Below are positions 45,490-57,293 of a DNA stretch of 64,000 nucleotides, piece after piece. Where the stretch lies: NCBI GenBank assembly GCA_021442155.1, contig CM038225.1:85014925-85078924 (forward strand). Direction: 5' to 3'. The stretch comes from Cymbidium sinense. Its lineage: Eukaryota; Streptophyta; Magnoliopsida; Asparagales; Orchidaceae. Every line of letters starts with the position of its first letter. Position 1 is the first letter of the stretch. A program made the translations under genes and the position numbers. A model generated the notes under the pieces. It had not been told where the DNA came from, ran no database searches, and saw only the letters and a list, made by a program, of their open reading frames with translations.

Positions 45490-46458
45490 CATCATCTTAA
45501 CATTAAAGTTTAGGAATTAACACACTATATTATATTATAATATATGGTGCTATATTATAATTTGTTATAATATAATATATTTTCTAACATTAGACCTCAT
45601 TAGTATCACTTAAAAGGAACAAATAACAAAATAATCACAAAATATGAATAATGTTAATTTTGGATGTAAAATTGTTATTTTTCTATTAGAAATGGTACAA
45701 AATAGCAAAATTTTGGTGTTGCTTCTTGCTTTGTTCTATGAATTTGGCCAAATTATTCAATCTCAACCTTCAAATTAACATTTATGTGAGTTTTGACCCA
45801 ATGTATTATAACAAAAGTAAAACATACTAAAATGTAGAATAGCAGTTAGTAACACACCACCACATTCATATATATGTGAAGTTATATTGTTATGTACATT
45901 ATATTTTAATATGCTTTCATATAATATAGTATCTTACATTACACTATAAAATGAATCACTCTAAGCAAAAAATTTATAAAATTTGGTTGAAAAATGAACA
46001 TTCATTTTAGATGTAAAATTCCATTCTTTTGATTAAATGACACATCATAGCACCCCCCAATGATGTTCCCTAAAGCTTACCTTAAATTTGGCCAAACCCC
46101 ATCATCTTAGCCTATAAATCAATATTTTTATGAATTATACAAGTACAAACTCTACTACATCATACTATAACAAACTAAATATGCTAAACAACAAGTAATA
46201 ATACACAATAGTATGCTATAATGCATGATGCGACACTATGTTATGGCATCCTATATTATACACTATAACATATTATATTATATTATATTATATTATATTG
46301 CATATCACATCACTGGGATTGCTTAAGATAAAAAAATCATAAAATTAGTCTAAATAATAAAAAACTATATATTTTAGTATCATACTTACATATTTTAAAT
46401 TGAAATAATATATTATGATGCCATGCTTTACCTATTATGAATTTGGCCAAATTCACCA
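45490..46458 (+). repeat. AT-rich ~340-bp satellite (copy 2), cut by assembly gap
   Basis: Monomers corresponding to 6,770-7,690 of copy 1, starting near 45,530, 45,850 and 46,195. The last is cut at GAATTTGGCCAAATTC by the N gap, exactly where copy 1 still has some 400 bp of satellite left before the telomere-like array. Confidence 0.65.
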
Positions 46459-46558
46459 NNNNNNNNNNNNNNNNNNNNNNNNNNNNNNNNNNNNNNNNNN
46501 NNNNNNNNNNNNNNNNNNNNNNNNNNNNNNNNNNNNNNNNNNNNNNNNNNNNNNNNNN
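46459..46558. other. Assembly gap of exactly 100 N
   Basis: One hundred N bases, the usual placeholder for a gap of unknown length. Left of it is AT-rich satellite; right of it is the interior of the 7.4-kb module. The reading frame that spans it is an artefact. Confidence 0.99.
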
Positions 46559-48970
46559 TTACGTATTGCTCTAGTTGATCTTTTAATCAAATTCTTTAAA
46601 GAGATTTTTTTTTTTGAATTTGATTTGATTTAGAAATGTGAAAGAGTTTGTTGGTCTAACCCATTTCCCCATATGTGAATTGGTTTAGTTTAATTTTAGA
46701 ATAATTAGATTGATTTTATATTTTACTTAGGTTAATGTGTGAATTAAGTCCATTAATTACCCCTCACCTGCACCACTTTAACATAATTAAATAAATAATT
46801 ATGAGCCACCATATGATATGCAATCACATGAAATTTAAATCAGCAATGCACCTATAAAATAAGGGATCCTAATGCAATTGGCTCACAATTATTGATTAAT
46901 TTAGCTAAAGAGTTTTCATTAACTACTTTCATAACCTTCCCACACAAGTGGGTTGGATATGATTTCCTCATACTTACCTTAAGCTCTTAAACACCTAAGG
47001 ATCTACCCAGTAAGAGATTGATTAACTCCAGATTGATTTTGAAAGTTTGATTAGACTAATCAAGTAGATCATTAGTAGATTAATCCTTAATTATATTTAG
47101 ATTATGGAAGAAAGGGGATTTAGGGAATAACTAAGGGAAAATATCCCAAACCCATTCCATAAACCTCCCCCTTGCTTAACTAATGCTTAATTATCTCAAT
47201 TAAGGGATTAAATTACTATTTATATGCTTAATTACTCTTAATTACATTAAGAGGATGATTAAGGTTTCATTAATTAATTCCCCTAATTAACTCATTAATA
47301 AATTCCAAGAAAATTAAGGGAGGCAAATCCTCCTCTAAACATGTCTCAAAATTTGGAATTAATGACATAATTAAAAAATTAAAATTAAAATTTTAATTAA
47401 ACCACTTAAGGAAAAATCATTGTTCAAAATTAATTGGAAATAATTTTATTGGATTCTCCTATGAAATACTTTTAAAATGAGCCCACATTTATATTTTTTG
47501 AATTTTTCTACAATTAATTTTGATTTTATGAAGTTTCAGTGATTAATGGATAATTAAATAGCCTAATTAAATAACTAATCCAGACGGTGCCATGTGGACT
47601 GCTGACTGATGCGGTGTGCTTTCCACATGGCATGATGAGATTGGTTATTTAAGTTGTCACATTGTGCACTGCATTAGTTGGCGGCGCACACATTTTCTCA
47701 ATAGGTCGTCCAATTAATCCCACGGTTATAAAGGCTTTAAATCAAAGATTTAACATGATTAAATCAGATCCATTCATCCAAAATATATGGGATGGATGGC
47801 TCATGATTCATCCCACTAAGCGTGAGGAGCGTCATCTCCATGAATGATTCACCCCTATCAAGGGAATAGGAAGAACATCCAATGGCTAGATTTTAATGGG
47901 GTTATAATTCCTTTCACAAAGGACCAACTATTTTTCAATGGAGGATCAGTTTTGAACCATGCCTCACCGGAGGCTATCACCGGTGCTTCCAATGGAGGAG
48001 GTAGCTTCGTCTAGTGGAGATGAAGTCCTGTTGAAAGTTTCAAGTCTTGATTTGAAGTATGCTCAATTGACCAAGCTCCCTCCAATGGTTATCAACTTTG
48101 ATCAAGATCCCCCTTCCCGTGGCTTAGAGACTTGTGAAGCACTTTAGGTGAGCTCAACTACCTCTCTTGATGATGGTTGCAAAGCGAATTTGGATTTGGT
48201 GGAGAATTGAGTGACTTAGAATTTCAGCTCACCTCTCATATTTCGGCTTAGGCAAAACTAAAAAGGAGAACATGGGGGGGGGGAATGCTTGCCAAGGCTT
48301 GGGGAAGCTTTCTCTTAGTTTCTAGGCCTTAATTGAATACAAGGTCTATGATTTGAGTGGGAATGGGGAGTATCCCCCCCTCTTCAGATGGTGAGAGCCA
48401 TCTTGCCATTTTTCTTTAATTTCTTGGATTGATGGTTTATTTTGGATGTTAGGCACTCCATGTGGTTCATTTTTGATAGAAGAGTGGAGGAGAGGAAGTG
48501 CACATGTGTTAGGTGGGTGTTTGGAGTGATCCTAGTGGTGAATTTTTATTGGAGGGGTCGGTTTGGCCTTAGGTTGGGTTTTGGCTAACCCAAACCCAGG
48601 GTCATGTACCCATCCCCAGTGTCCAAATGGTCCACTAGGAGGATGCCAAGTATGAAGAATTGGCCAAATTCCAAGTGGATTTGGCCATAAGTTATCCTTT
48701 GACCTAAGAGTAAAATGGTCATTTAGCTTTGATTTTGATTTGGGCAGATTTGAAATGATTCAAAAGTAGGTTAGGCCAAATTTCAAGTGATTTGGAGTTC
48801 ATTTGGTTTGAATTGGTTCATTTTGACCTATTTAGGTCAAAATAGGTTAACTTGGGTTAGGTTGACCAATTGGTCAAATTGGGTCAAATCATGGGTTAGG
48901 TCAAGTTCAAATAATCATTTGGAGCCTATGTGTGTCATTAGTTTGGTTCAATTTGGTTTAGCTTCGGACA
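46559..48970 (+). repeat. Partial forward copy of the 7.4-kb module
   Basis: Aligns with about 34,850-37,640 of the forward module: TTATGAGCCA at 46,798 (35,061), CTAATGCAATTGGCTCA at 46,868, the CCTCACCGGAG block at 47,961 (36,097) and the GGTCAATTGG texture at 48,800-48,960. Both module ends are missing: the left is lost in the gap and the right stops at about 48,970 against an inverted leader. Short open frames at 47,662-47,847 and 47,959-48,147 show no similarity to known proteins that I recognise. Confidence 0.7.
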
Positions 48971-49135
48971 TAAGTAAAGCCACATTGCACTAAGGTCTGG
49001 ATTCTTTCTCTTCCTTGGTTAAGGATAGATTATTTTTGTTAGTGCTTGTGATCTTTCAGTATTGTTGAACATTTCGGTCAACACCAATACGTATGATGTT
49101 CCTTGTCAGTCACACCACACTTATTGGGTGCCATT
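48971..49135 (-). other. Leader-like sequence with PBS-like site (reverse orientation)
   Basis: On the minus strand the module end (…ATGAGGTCAACA) is followed by AATGGCACCCAATAAGTGTG, a PBS-like sequence, and then about 150 bases without homology elsewhere in the window. This is what a 5' LTR followed by the start of an untranslated leader would look like. The leader is cut at about 48,970 where the forward module fragment begins. Confidence 0.45.
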
Positions 49136-49559
49136 TGTTGACCTCATTTTTAGAATGAGCTCTCAACCCCTCTATCTAGACATAGGGCTTCTCTCAGACT
49201 TTAAGAATTTCTTAATCTTAAGACACATCTAGTGATTAGGTGGACACTCTACCTAGCCCTAAAAGACTTAGAAGAGTTAGCCATAGGAATAGGTCATGCC
49301 TTAGGGGTGTTAGGAAAACTTTCCTACCCTTTAGCTTAAACCATTCCTCACTTTCCTTCTTTCAAGTCAAACTCCAAATCAATTCTATTTGATTTTCTCA
49401 TGACTCAAATCAAGTCCATATGATTGAAATCCATGATCGAAATCTATGATTAAAACCCATGATAAAAAAAATCCATCAAAAATTCCTAAGTCCTAATTTT
49501 GCCTAAGTCCTTAATTTTCCCTTAAGGGCTTAACAAAATCATGATCAAAACTAAATATA

Positions 49560-50340
49560 ACCTTTAGGATTTTCTCATACCTCATTTATATTCTCATTTA
49601 TATTCACATATATAAATGAAATATAAATGCAAACCCATCAAATCAAATTCATAATTTCAAAGTCAATTCATGAAAATTTTCCTAAGTCGCTTTAATTTTC
49701 CATTAAAGGACTTAGCCAAAATCAATTTTAAACCTTGATAAAACCTATTCAAATTCATGGGATTTTCTCAAAACTTATTTATATTCTCATTTATATTCTC
49801 ATATATAAATGAAATATAAATATAAAATAATCAAATCAAAGGCAAAAATTAAATTCCAAATTTAAAATCCATTAAATTCCCTTTAATGGATCAATCCTAA
49901 ACTTTGATCAAATCTATTCAAACTCATGGGATTTTCTCAAAACTTATTTATATCCTCATTTATATTCTCATATATAAATGAAATATAAATATAAATCAAT
50001 CCAATCCAATTCAAAAATTAAATTTCAATTAAAAATTACTTTAAATCATTTAAATTCCCTTTAATAAATTTAACCTAAATTATGATTAAACCACTTCAAA
50101 TCCTTGAAATTTTGTCATGATCCATTTATATTCTCATTTATATTCACATATATTAATGAAATATAAATTAAAACAATCAAAACTAATTCCAAAAATCAAA
50201 CTCAAATCAACTCAAAATCAAATCTAAGCCTTTCAAATCAAAATCTTGAACTTAGCCAAATCACTTTCAAATCAAGCAAAACTCTTGATTTTCTATCATG
50301 GTTCAATCAATCCTACAATCATGAGCTCATATATAAATCC
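49560..50340 (-). repeat. ~170-190-bp tandem units in the reversed module
   Basis: GGATTTTCTCA(A/T)A followed by CTTATTTATAT.CTCATTTAT and CATATATAAATGAAATATAAAT recurs at about 49,567, 49,760, 49,929 and (more diverged) 50,108. These are the complement of the units at 37,980-38,530. The CATATATAAATGAAATATAAAT core is nearly identical between units here but poorly kept in the forward module. Confidence 0.8.
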
Positions 50341-53300
50341 AACTTCAATCAAACAATCAAAACCTAAATAAAAAATCAAACCCAAAACATTTTCCTTATT
50401 CTTCCTTTGAATATGAAATTTTCAAATGGATCAAAACCCATTTGACTTCAAACCACTTGTAAATGGATTTATATTTCAATCATAAGTCCATAAACAAGAT
50501 CAACCAACTTCAAATCAAGCTTTGACCAAGCCATTTGACCCACTTAGGCTCACTTAACCCAAAGTGACCTAAAGTACCCTTATGAGCCAACTTTTGATCT
50601 TAACCAAATTGGATTGAACCAAACTCATATATCCCTCTCATCATGATCAACAATCATCATGGGATGATCAATCAATCAGATTGGGTCAAACCAAGTCAAG
50701 CCTAAGGGTTGACCAAGTCAACACTAAACCCAAAATGAAACCTAACATATCCAAAATATATTGTGGGCCAAATTGATTGAAACCCTTGATCTAAGTTAAG
50801 TCATGACATATGTTTGAACTTGACCAAGCCAAAATTTGAGCCTAACCTAGCCCAATTGGCTCACTTGACCCAAGTTGACCCATTTTAATCTAAAGGGCCA
50901 AAATGATTTGATCTAAGCCAAATTGATTGAAACCAATGGGTTAAATCCATTCCAAATCACTTGTGGAACTTGACCAAAGCCTCAATTGGCCAACTAGACC
51001 CAACCTAGCCCAATTGACCTTAGACCCAACATGACCTAATGGTGTCATGTTGAGCCAAAATTGAACTTAACCCAAATTGATCAGAAATAAAGATACAAAT
51101 CTACTCCATATGACTAACCTAACCTAAACCTACCCTTGACCTACCCCAATAGGTCAAATGGGTCAAATAGGTCAACTTGACCTATTTGACCTATAGGAAG
51201 TCATATGAGCCAAAACCAAATTGAAACAAACCAAAGCCACCAAAACATTTCAACTGGTCATATGAACTTGACCCAACCCTTGGTTTGACCTAATTTGAAT
51301 TGGTCAACCCAAGTTGACCCATTTTGACCTAACTGGGTCAACATGAGCCAAACCCCATCAAATGGATTCCAAATCCAATGAAACTTGGCCCAACCTAGTT
51401 TCTCCACATACTCAACATGCCCAGGCCATAGAACAAATTTTGGCCTAGCCCATGGGTATTTTGGTCATACCCTCTTCACAATCACTTAAGGCTTTCCTAA
51501 AAGCTCAAGGGGACTTAGTGATGAGTGGTGCACCCAACCCAATGGATTTGGGTCAGCCCATTTGGCCCATAGACCAAACCCAACCATATGGCTTGAAATT
51601 GAGTTATTAAATTCCCTCTTAAGCTTAATTTCAGCATATGGGAAGTTGGCATTCCACTCAAGGGATCAAACTGACCATGTGCACACTCAAAACCATCAAA
51701 AAAACCTCTCCAATCTCAATAAATGGATAAAAATTGCAAGGAATGGTTCGGCTGTCCGATTTCCATAGGGGGAGATATACTCCCCTAATTCAATGAAATT
51801 TCATTTGACTCACACTCGATTGAGCACTAGAGAGAGTTAGGAGCCATCAGAGAGCATCCTTAAGCTTTTTAGGAGGTATTTGAATCTTAGCTTTCTCAAT
51901 TTTCTTCCTTAGAAAATAGGGGAGCTCATCTCAATTTCCAAATCCTTTCACACTCAAATTCAGTGCAATTTCCTTTTCACACTCCCTTAGGGATCAAGTC
52001 TAGTGCACTTAAGCATTCCTTTAAGTTCCCAAAGTAAGGAAGAGTGCAATTAGATCAAAGCCGACAAGGGGAGCAAGTGGTGCTGGTCCATAGGAAGATC
52101 TACTCAACCCCAAGGCATGAAACTTTCAATAAGGCTTCATGTCCACTAGACGAAGCTACCTCATCGAGCTCGAGTGCCGGTGATCACCTCTGGTGAAGTT
52201 TGTAACTTTTCGACCACTTAGCTTGATAGGTGTTGGAGCTTTGTGAAAGAAATATTCATGGCATGTGAAATCCACCATTGGATTGGCGCTCTATTCCTCT
52301 AGATGGTGTGGGTTAAGTTTTGTATGATTCTATGCAAGATCGAGCTCGGATCTCCCCTTGGATCATGGACGGTTCATATTGATCCTCAGGGAAGAACTTG
52401 GCTCATCTTAGCTGTCCATCCGCACATTTTTGATGGACGGCAAAGATTATTTGGCATGTTTTAGAAATCCTTTATCTGTTTTAAAATGGTGAATCTATCG
52501 ATCTTTGATCGGTGATAGAATATGGCGTGCACACCATTTGGAATTTAAGTCACACCTCTCAACGATGTGTAAAGCTGCGCCTCCATGCATTATGGATGAG
52601 ATTAAGTAGGGAGTTATTTACCTAAGTAATTCTAATTAATCCCTATAACTTCTAAAATTCATAACTCTACATAGGAAAATCAAAAACATAAAAGAAAAAT
52701 ACTATGAAAAGACAATTTCATCTAGAATATTTAAAAAAATGTTTTTAGTTTATTTTGAAGTACCCTTTTCTCTAAATTTGGGTTTCTTTGGGAATCTTAA
52801 TTAGCTAATTATCCTTTAATTAGTTCATCAATTTATCTCAAATTTCTAGGGTTCATTTTAGGGGATGACCTCTACCTCCCGAATTTTCTTGAGATTTATT
52901 GAGGGCTTAATTGGGGAAATTACTATTTCATTCTCTAATTACACCTTTCATGTAATTAAGGATAATTAAGTTGTGATTAGTGATTTACCCTTTGATTAAG
53001 TTTGATTAAGGTCAGATCCAGTGACTAGGGGTTTTATGGAATAATTTTGGGGCATTTCCCTAAGCTATTCCCTAAACCCCATTTTCTCTCCTTAAGCCCC
53101 TCTTAATTAAGGGTTAACTCATTAATCATCCCTTTAAACAATTTTTAAAAATTCTAAAAAGTTCCATAACTTAATTAATCTACCTTGGGATGCTTAGGTG
53201 TTTAATAGCCTAAGTTCAATTAAGTAAATTAAAACCCCTTTCGTAAGTGTGAAGGGGTGTTTTAAAAGTACTTAAGCTAAACCCCTTAGCTTAATTAACT

Positions 53301-55399
53301 TTTATTTATGAGCCAAATTGCATTAGGACTTTTCATTATTAGGTGTATTGCAAATTTAAATTCCTTGCAGGTCTTATGTAATCTCATTGGCTCATAATTA
53401 CTTAGTTAATTTTTTTTCTAAGGTGGTGTAGGTAAGGGTTAATTAAGCTACTTAATTTATACCTTAACCTAATCAATGATTAAAAATGGATTTAGTTATC
53501 TAAAAATTAAACAAAAAAATAAAACATATGTGAGAATGGGTTAGGAACATCAAACTCATCTCACCTTTTCAAAATTAAATCAAACATCGAACTAAATGAA
53601 CATCATTTTGAAATTCACTTTGATTTATTCTAAGTTTTCTTATTCTATAACAATGTCTTTAAGATTTAAGTAAAGTGAGTTTGTTTACATGATTTCATTG
53701 CTTTGGATCTTTCCCAACATGTTAAGTTGTATGCAATGTGATTTTATGCATTCCTAATTTCATATTTCAAAATTTAAAATGAAATTGTTTACTTTATGTC
53801 AAATGTGCTTGTGTTGGCTAAAGTAAAATATGAGTGGCTATTATCACTTCTAAATTCAAATTATTTTCAAAAAAATACATGAATCAAATATCAAATCTAA
53901 AAGTGTGCTACTTATACTTTAATTATAAGCTTCCATGTGATGAATTATAAAAGCATGTTTAGTATAGGTTTCCTTTCTTTCTTATGTTGGTATAACTTTG
54001 AATATGAATTTTGGTGAGACATAAAGTTCATTTGAAAAGAACCTAATGCTCACCTAATTCCATATCCTATTCATCCCTATTCTACCATCTAAGAAAGGTT
54101 ATCTATACTTGCATGCATAGATTACATAAACAAAAATGAATATTAAACAACTTTTGCATTTTCCTTTCCCATTTCATTTCTTTTATATACATGTTTGTAC
54201 TTAAGGAAAGTGGTATATTAGTCTGGAAAACCCTAAGGTTATGAGGCTTTAAGTAGCCCTAAGTAGGTCTTGTACCTTACACCTCTGGTTAACAATGGCG
54301 CTATACTCACTTATGCCTTTATTACTTTCATGTAATTATGTGAAATTTTGGATAAGGAAAACCTTTTATACTTAAGAAAAATCATGCATACTAAACTTCT
54401 AAATTTTCTTAAATGGATTACTTAGCATGCATCATAAAGTGTGTTAACTAGTCTCATTTGCATGTATAGGTATGCTTAGGGTCCATTCGTATGCATGTTA
54501 TATATGTTGGGAAAGAAATGAAGTAATATATGTTATGTTAATTTTGATTCATTTTATTTAATCTTGAAATGCCTTTCTTTTTGAATAGGTTTGTTTAGAG
54601 TTTACCTAAACTTAGGATTGATCAAAAGATGTAATCAAAACATTCACCTAAATGAAACTAAAACATGAACCTACTTTAGAAAATTACTTAAGGTTAGAGA
54701 AGGAAAAGTTCTCTTCTCTCTCCCTCTCTTCACAACTTAGTAATTAATTGTAGGTTTCATTTAAATCAAATTAAAACATAAAATAAAATTAACCCAAAAT
54801 TCTTAAACAACTTAAATGAAACCCTCCTCTAAGTTGAACATGCTCTTCACACTTAGAAAATTTAAACCCAAAGTCCTAAAGTAAGCATACCACACAAGCC
54901 TTCAAAGCACACACATTTGCCTAAGTCCCCACTTCTAGCCTTAGGTTAGGTCAGTGCATAGTTTGATGTTATGTTTTATTTTATGATATAAATATTTGAG
55001 ATTGGATGTTAGGGTGTGTGCTCATAGGATGAATGGTAGGACATTCTTAGTTTAACTATTCTTTTCTACAAGGGATTTTGCTTAAGGGGCGCTATCATAA
55101 ATAAAAAATATAACTGCTTCTTGCTTGTAGGTGCTTATACCCCTTTGCATAATCCATAGGCTAGGTGTAGGGTGATAAGTCCAATATACATGCTTGGGAT
55201 TTGTGTGGTGTGATTTAGCTAACCTTTGTTTTGCCGATGTTAGTTAGATTTCCACTTTTCCTTTTCATGTAAAAATTTATATAATTAGAATTTTGGAATG
55301 ATTTGTTATGGGGATTAGGATAAGCATTGGTCATAAGATCCCATCTTATGCACCATGTGATGCCTTGGAGCATCCACCTTCTGACCATCTAAAAGAATG

Positions 55400-55458
55400 A
55401 ACAAAAAGAAGAAAGAAGAAAAGAAGAAAGAAGAAAGAAGAAAAGAAGAAAGAAGAAT
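55400..55458 (+). repeat. (GAA)n-type purine microsatellite
   Basis: An imperfect AAGAAGAAAGAAG tract in the reversed module. It generates the spurious Lys/Glu-rich frame on plus and the Phe/Ser-rich frame on minus. No tract of this kind is seen at the equivalent place in the forward module. Confidence 0.85.
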
Positions 55459-56970
55459 AAAGCTTGAAGACCCCCATAACAATGAATTCCTTTGTTTAAT
55501 TGTGATATTCATTTGTAATTCGGGTTGTATAAAGGTAGATCTCAGCTATCTATATTTGATATTTTCGGGTTTGTGCAATGGTGCCCAACCACAACGGTTA
55601 TTTGTTCTTTTTGCGATTAGCTTTATAAATTGTTTGATGATTTGTTTAGCTTTTGCATTAAGTGGCATGCTTTTCCTAGTTTCTTCCTTGCTTTATGTAT
55701 GACCTAGATGAGGATTAGGCTCTTTAGGGAAAAATAAATATTTTACCCTACTTAATAATTTAAATAAAAATTAAATAACTCATAACCTTGCCTAAAGCAT
55801 AGGATTAAAATCAAGATAAAAGAATTAGCAACCCCTTAGTTGGATGAGCATTTTCTTATAATATCATGCACAAATGCATCTTACTTCACTCTTAATTAGA
55901 GGGCTTCCATCTTTTCCAGAGAACTTTGGCTTGACCTGTGAGAGCTATGGTAGAAACTCACCTCCTCCCTTCTCATTAATTTTGGCTAATAATCTTCTTT
56001 ATCATGCATTGGTCATAAAAATCCTATTAGCCTGAGTCAAAAATAATTATCCAAAATGAAAATAAAATGAAATTTGAAATGCATTAGATTTAGGTCATTT
56101 GAAGCATGTCCTTTTACATGATCTGGTCTCATTAAGGAGTAAGTTTAAGGACTTAGTCTCATTCTAAATAACAATAGCTTAGCTATCTTGCATAATAAAG
56201 ACTTACCTACATGAATTTAAAATTGTAGGAGGAGTTAGTTATGGTGCCACCCCAGGTTATGTCCAAGGCTGTGGGTGGTTTGTCCTCTCTTATGGAGGCA
56301 AACCAAATACCTATTTTTCATCTTAGATTTAGGTTGTGCTTTCGGCTCTCGCCAAAGATCCCTAGATTTAGGTTCTGAGGTTGCTTCTCCCCCTTTGTGG
56401 GCCAAAAGCATAATTCCTCACCTCTTAGGCATTTCTTTAATCTTGTGTTAAGGAATCATAAGCCCTAACTTTCCAATGAAAAATACAACTCAAATAAACT
56501 AAATAAATTTCTAAAATGTAAAGCCCAATTATAGGACAATTTGAGATGCTCGCTAGGTTTCCTAGCATCGTGGGCATTTCTTACTTATCTTCCATTTTGT
56601 CTTCAATAGTAACTCCCTCTTTTGATGAATCCCATTTTGATCTTCAAACATAATCCAATCGATTGATAGTCCTTCCTATTAAAATCTTCAAAGACAATGA
56701 TTATTTATCTTAATCGAGAGTTTTCTTAAGGTATCTCATCCCTTAGGATGTAATTAACTATGGGGCTTGCCCTATAGAACTTATCGAACCCAGTTTAAAA
56801 TAAACCCTGCTTTACTTTTTTATATAAAGTAGTGGAAGAATCTCTGGTACATATGCAGACTCATCATCCTTAGGAGTCCTTATTGAGGTGATTGATTCCA
56901 TTAAAGGGTAGTGACTTCTATCTCTCTAGATAGTACACTATTTTCTTAATGACATGTCCAATCACCTGAA

Positions 56971-57293
56971 TAAGTACATCTGCAGATATGCGTGGCATTT
57001 TACCAAGATGAATTTCTCTATAGATCTCTTCTTTCTTTTCTCCACAAATTTGAAAGGTGACTCCTGTAAAAGAAATATTTCTCCACAGATTTTTCTGGTG
57101 ACTCCGCTGGGTATGGTTCCTCTCTCCATCTTTGGTAAATGATCATTGTCTTTGAATAACAATAGTGGGTTTGTACTTTGGTATGAATCTAAGACTATCC
57201 TTCTTTCCATTAGCACTTAGCTCATTTCATTCTTGAGTTGAGTTAGCCAACATCTTTAGGTTTTAGGACCACATTCCTTGTTGGTCTTAAAAT
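56971..57293. other. Unassigned segment between reversed module and hairpin array
   Basis: An 84-codon open frame lies on the minus strand (57,216-56,962) with basic C-terminal half (KFVEKRKKRSIEKF). I do not recognise it. It could be a fragment of another mobile element's coding region or chance. No homologue is seen at the corresponding place left of the forward module (31,200-31,430 is protease), so this is where the two module copies' surroundings diverge. Confidence 0.35.

Larger units (their letters stand above)
49136..56970 (-). repeat. 7.4-kb module, reverse orientation (nearly complete, ~7.8 kb)
   Basis: The reverse complement aligns with 31,431-38,801 from end to end. Its own landmarks are the PBS-proximal end at 49,136, the ~180-bp tandem units (49,560-50,340), GGTCAA texture (50,500-51,400), the TACCTCATCGAGCTCG/CCGGTGATCACC region near 52,160, one copy of the ~260-bp unit (54,205-54,310), and the GACTCCTAAGG end near 56,870. 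Homology fades at about 56,960, matching 31,440 in the forward copy. Nothing convincing is coded. The small frames at 51,562 and 55,397 (Lys/Glu, from a GAA microsatellite) are incidental. Confidence 0.65.

Noticed and set aside
46415..46633. Open frame crossing the N run
   Set aside because: Most of its codons are undetermined N bases.
47662..48147. Two short open frames in the partial module, possibly a small LTR-encoded protein
   Set aside because: The frames are not kept in the homologous parts of the other two module copies (36.0-36.3 kb and 52.0-52.6 kb).
55397..55702. 101-residue frame starting with Lys/Glu repeats
   Set aside because: The start is a purine microsatellite and the rest is module sequence whose forward counterpart is not open.
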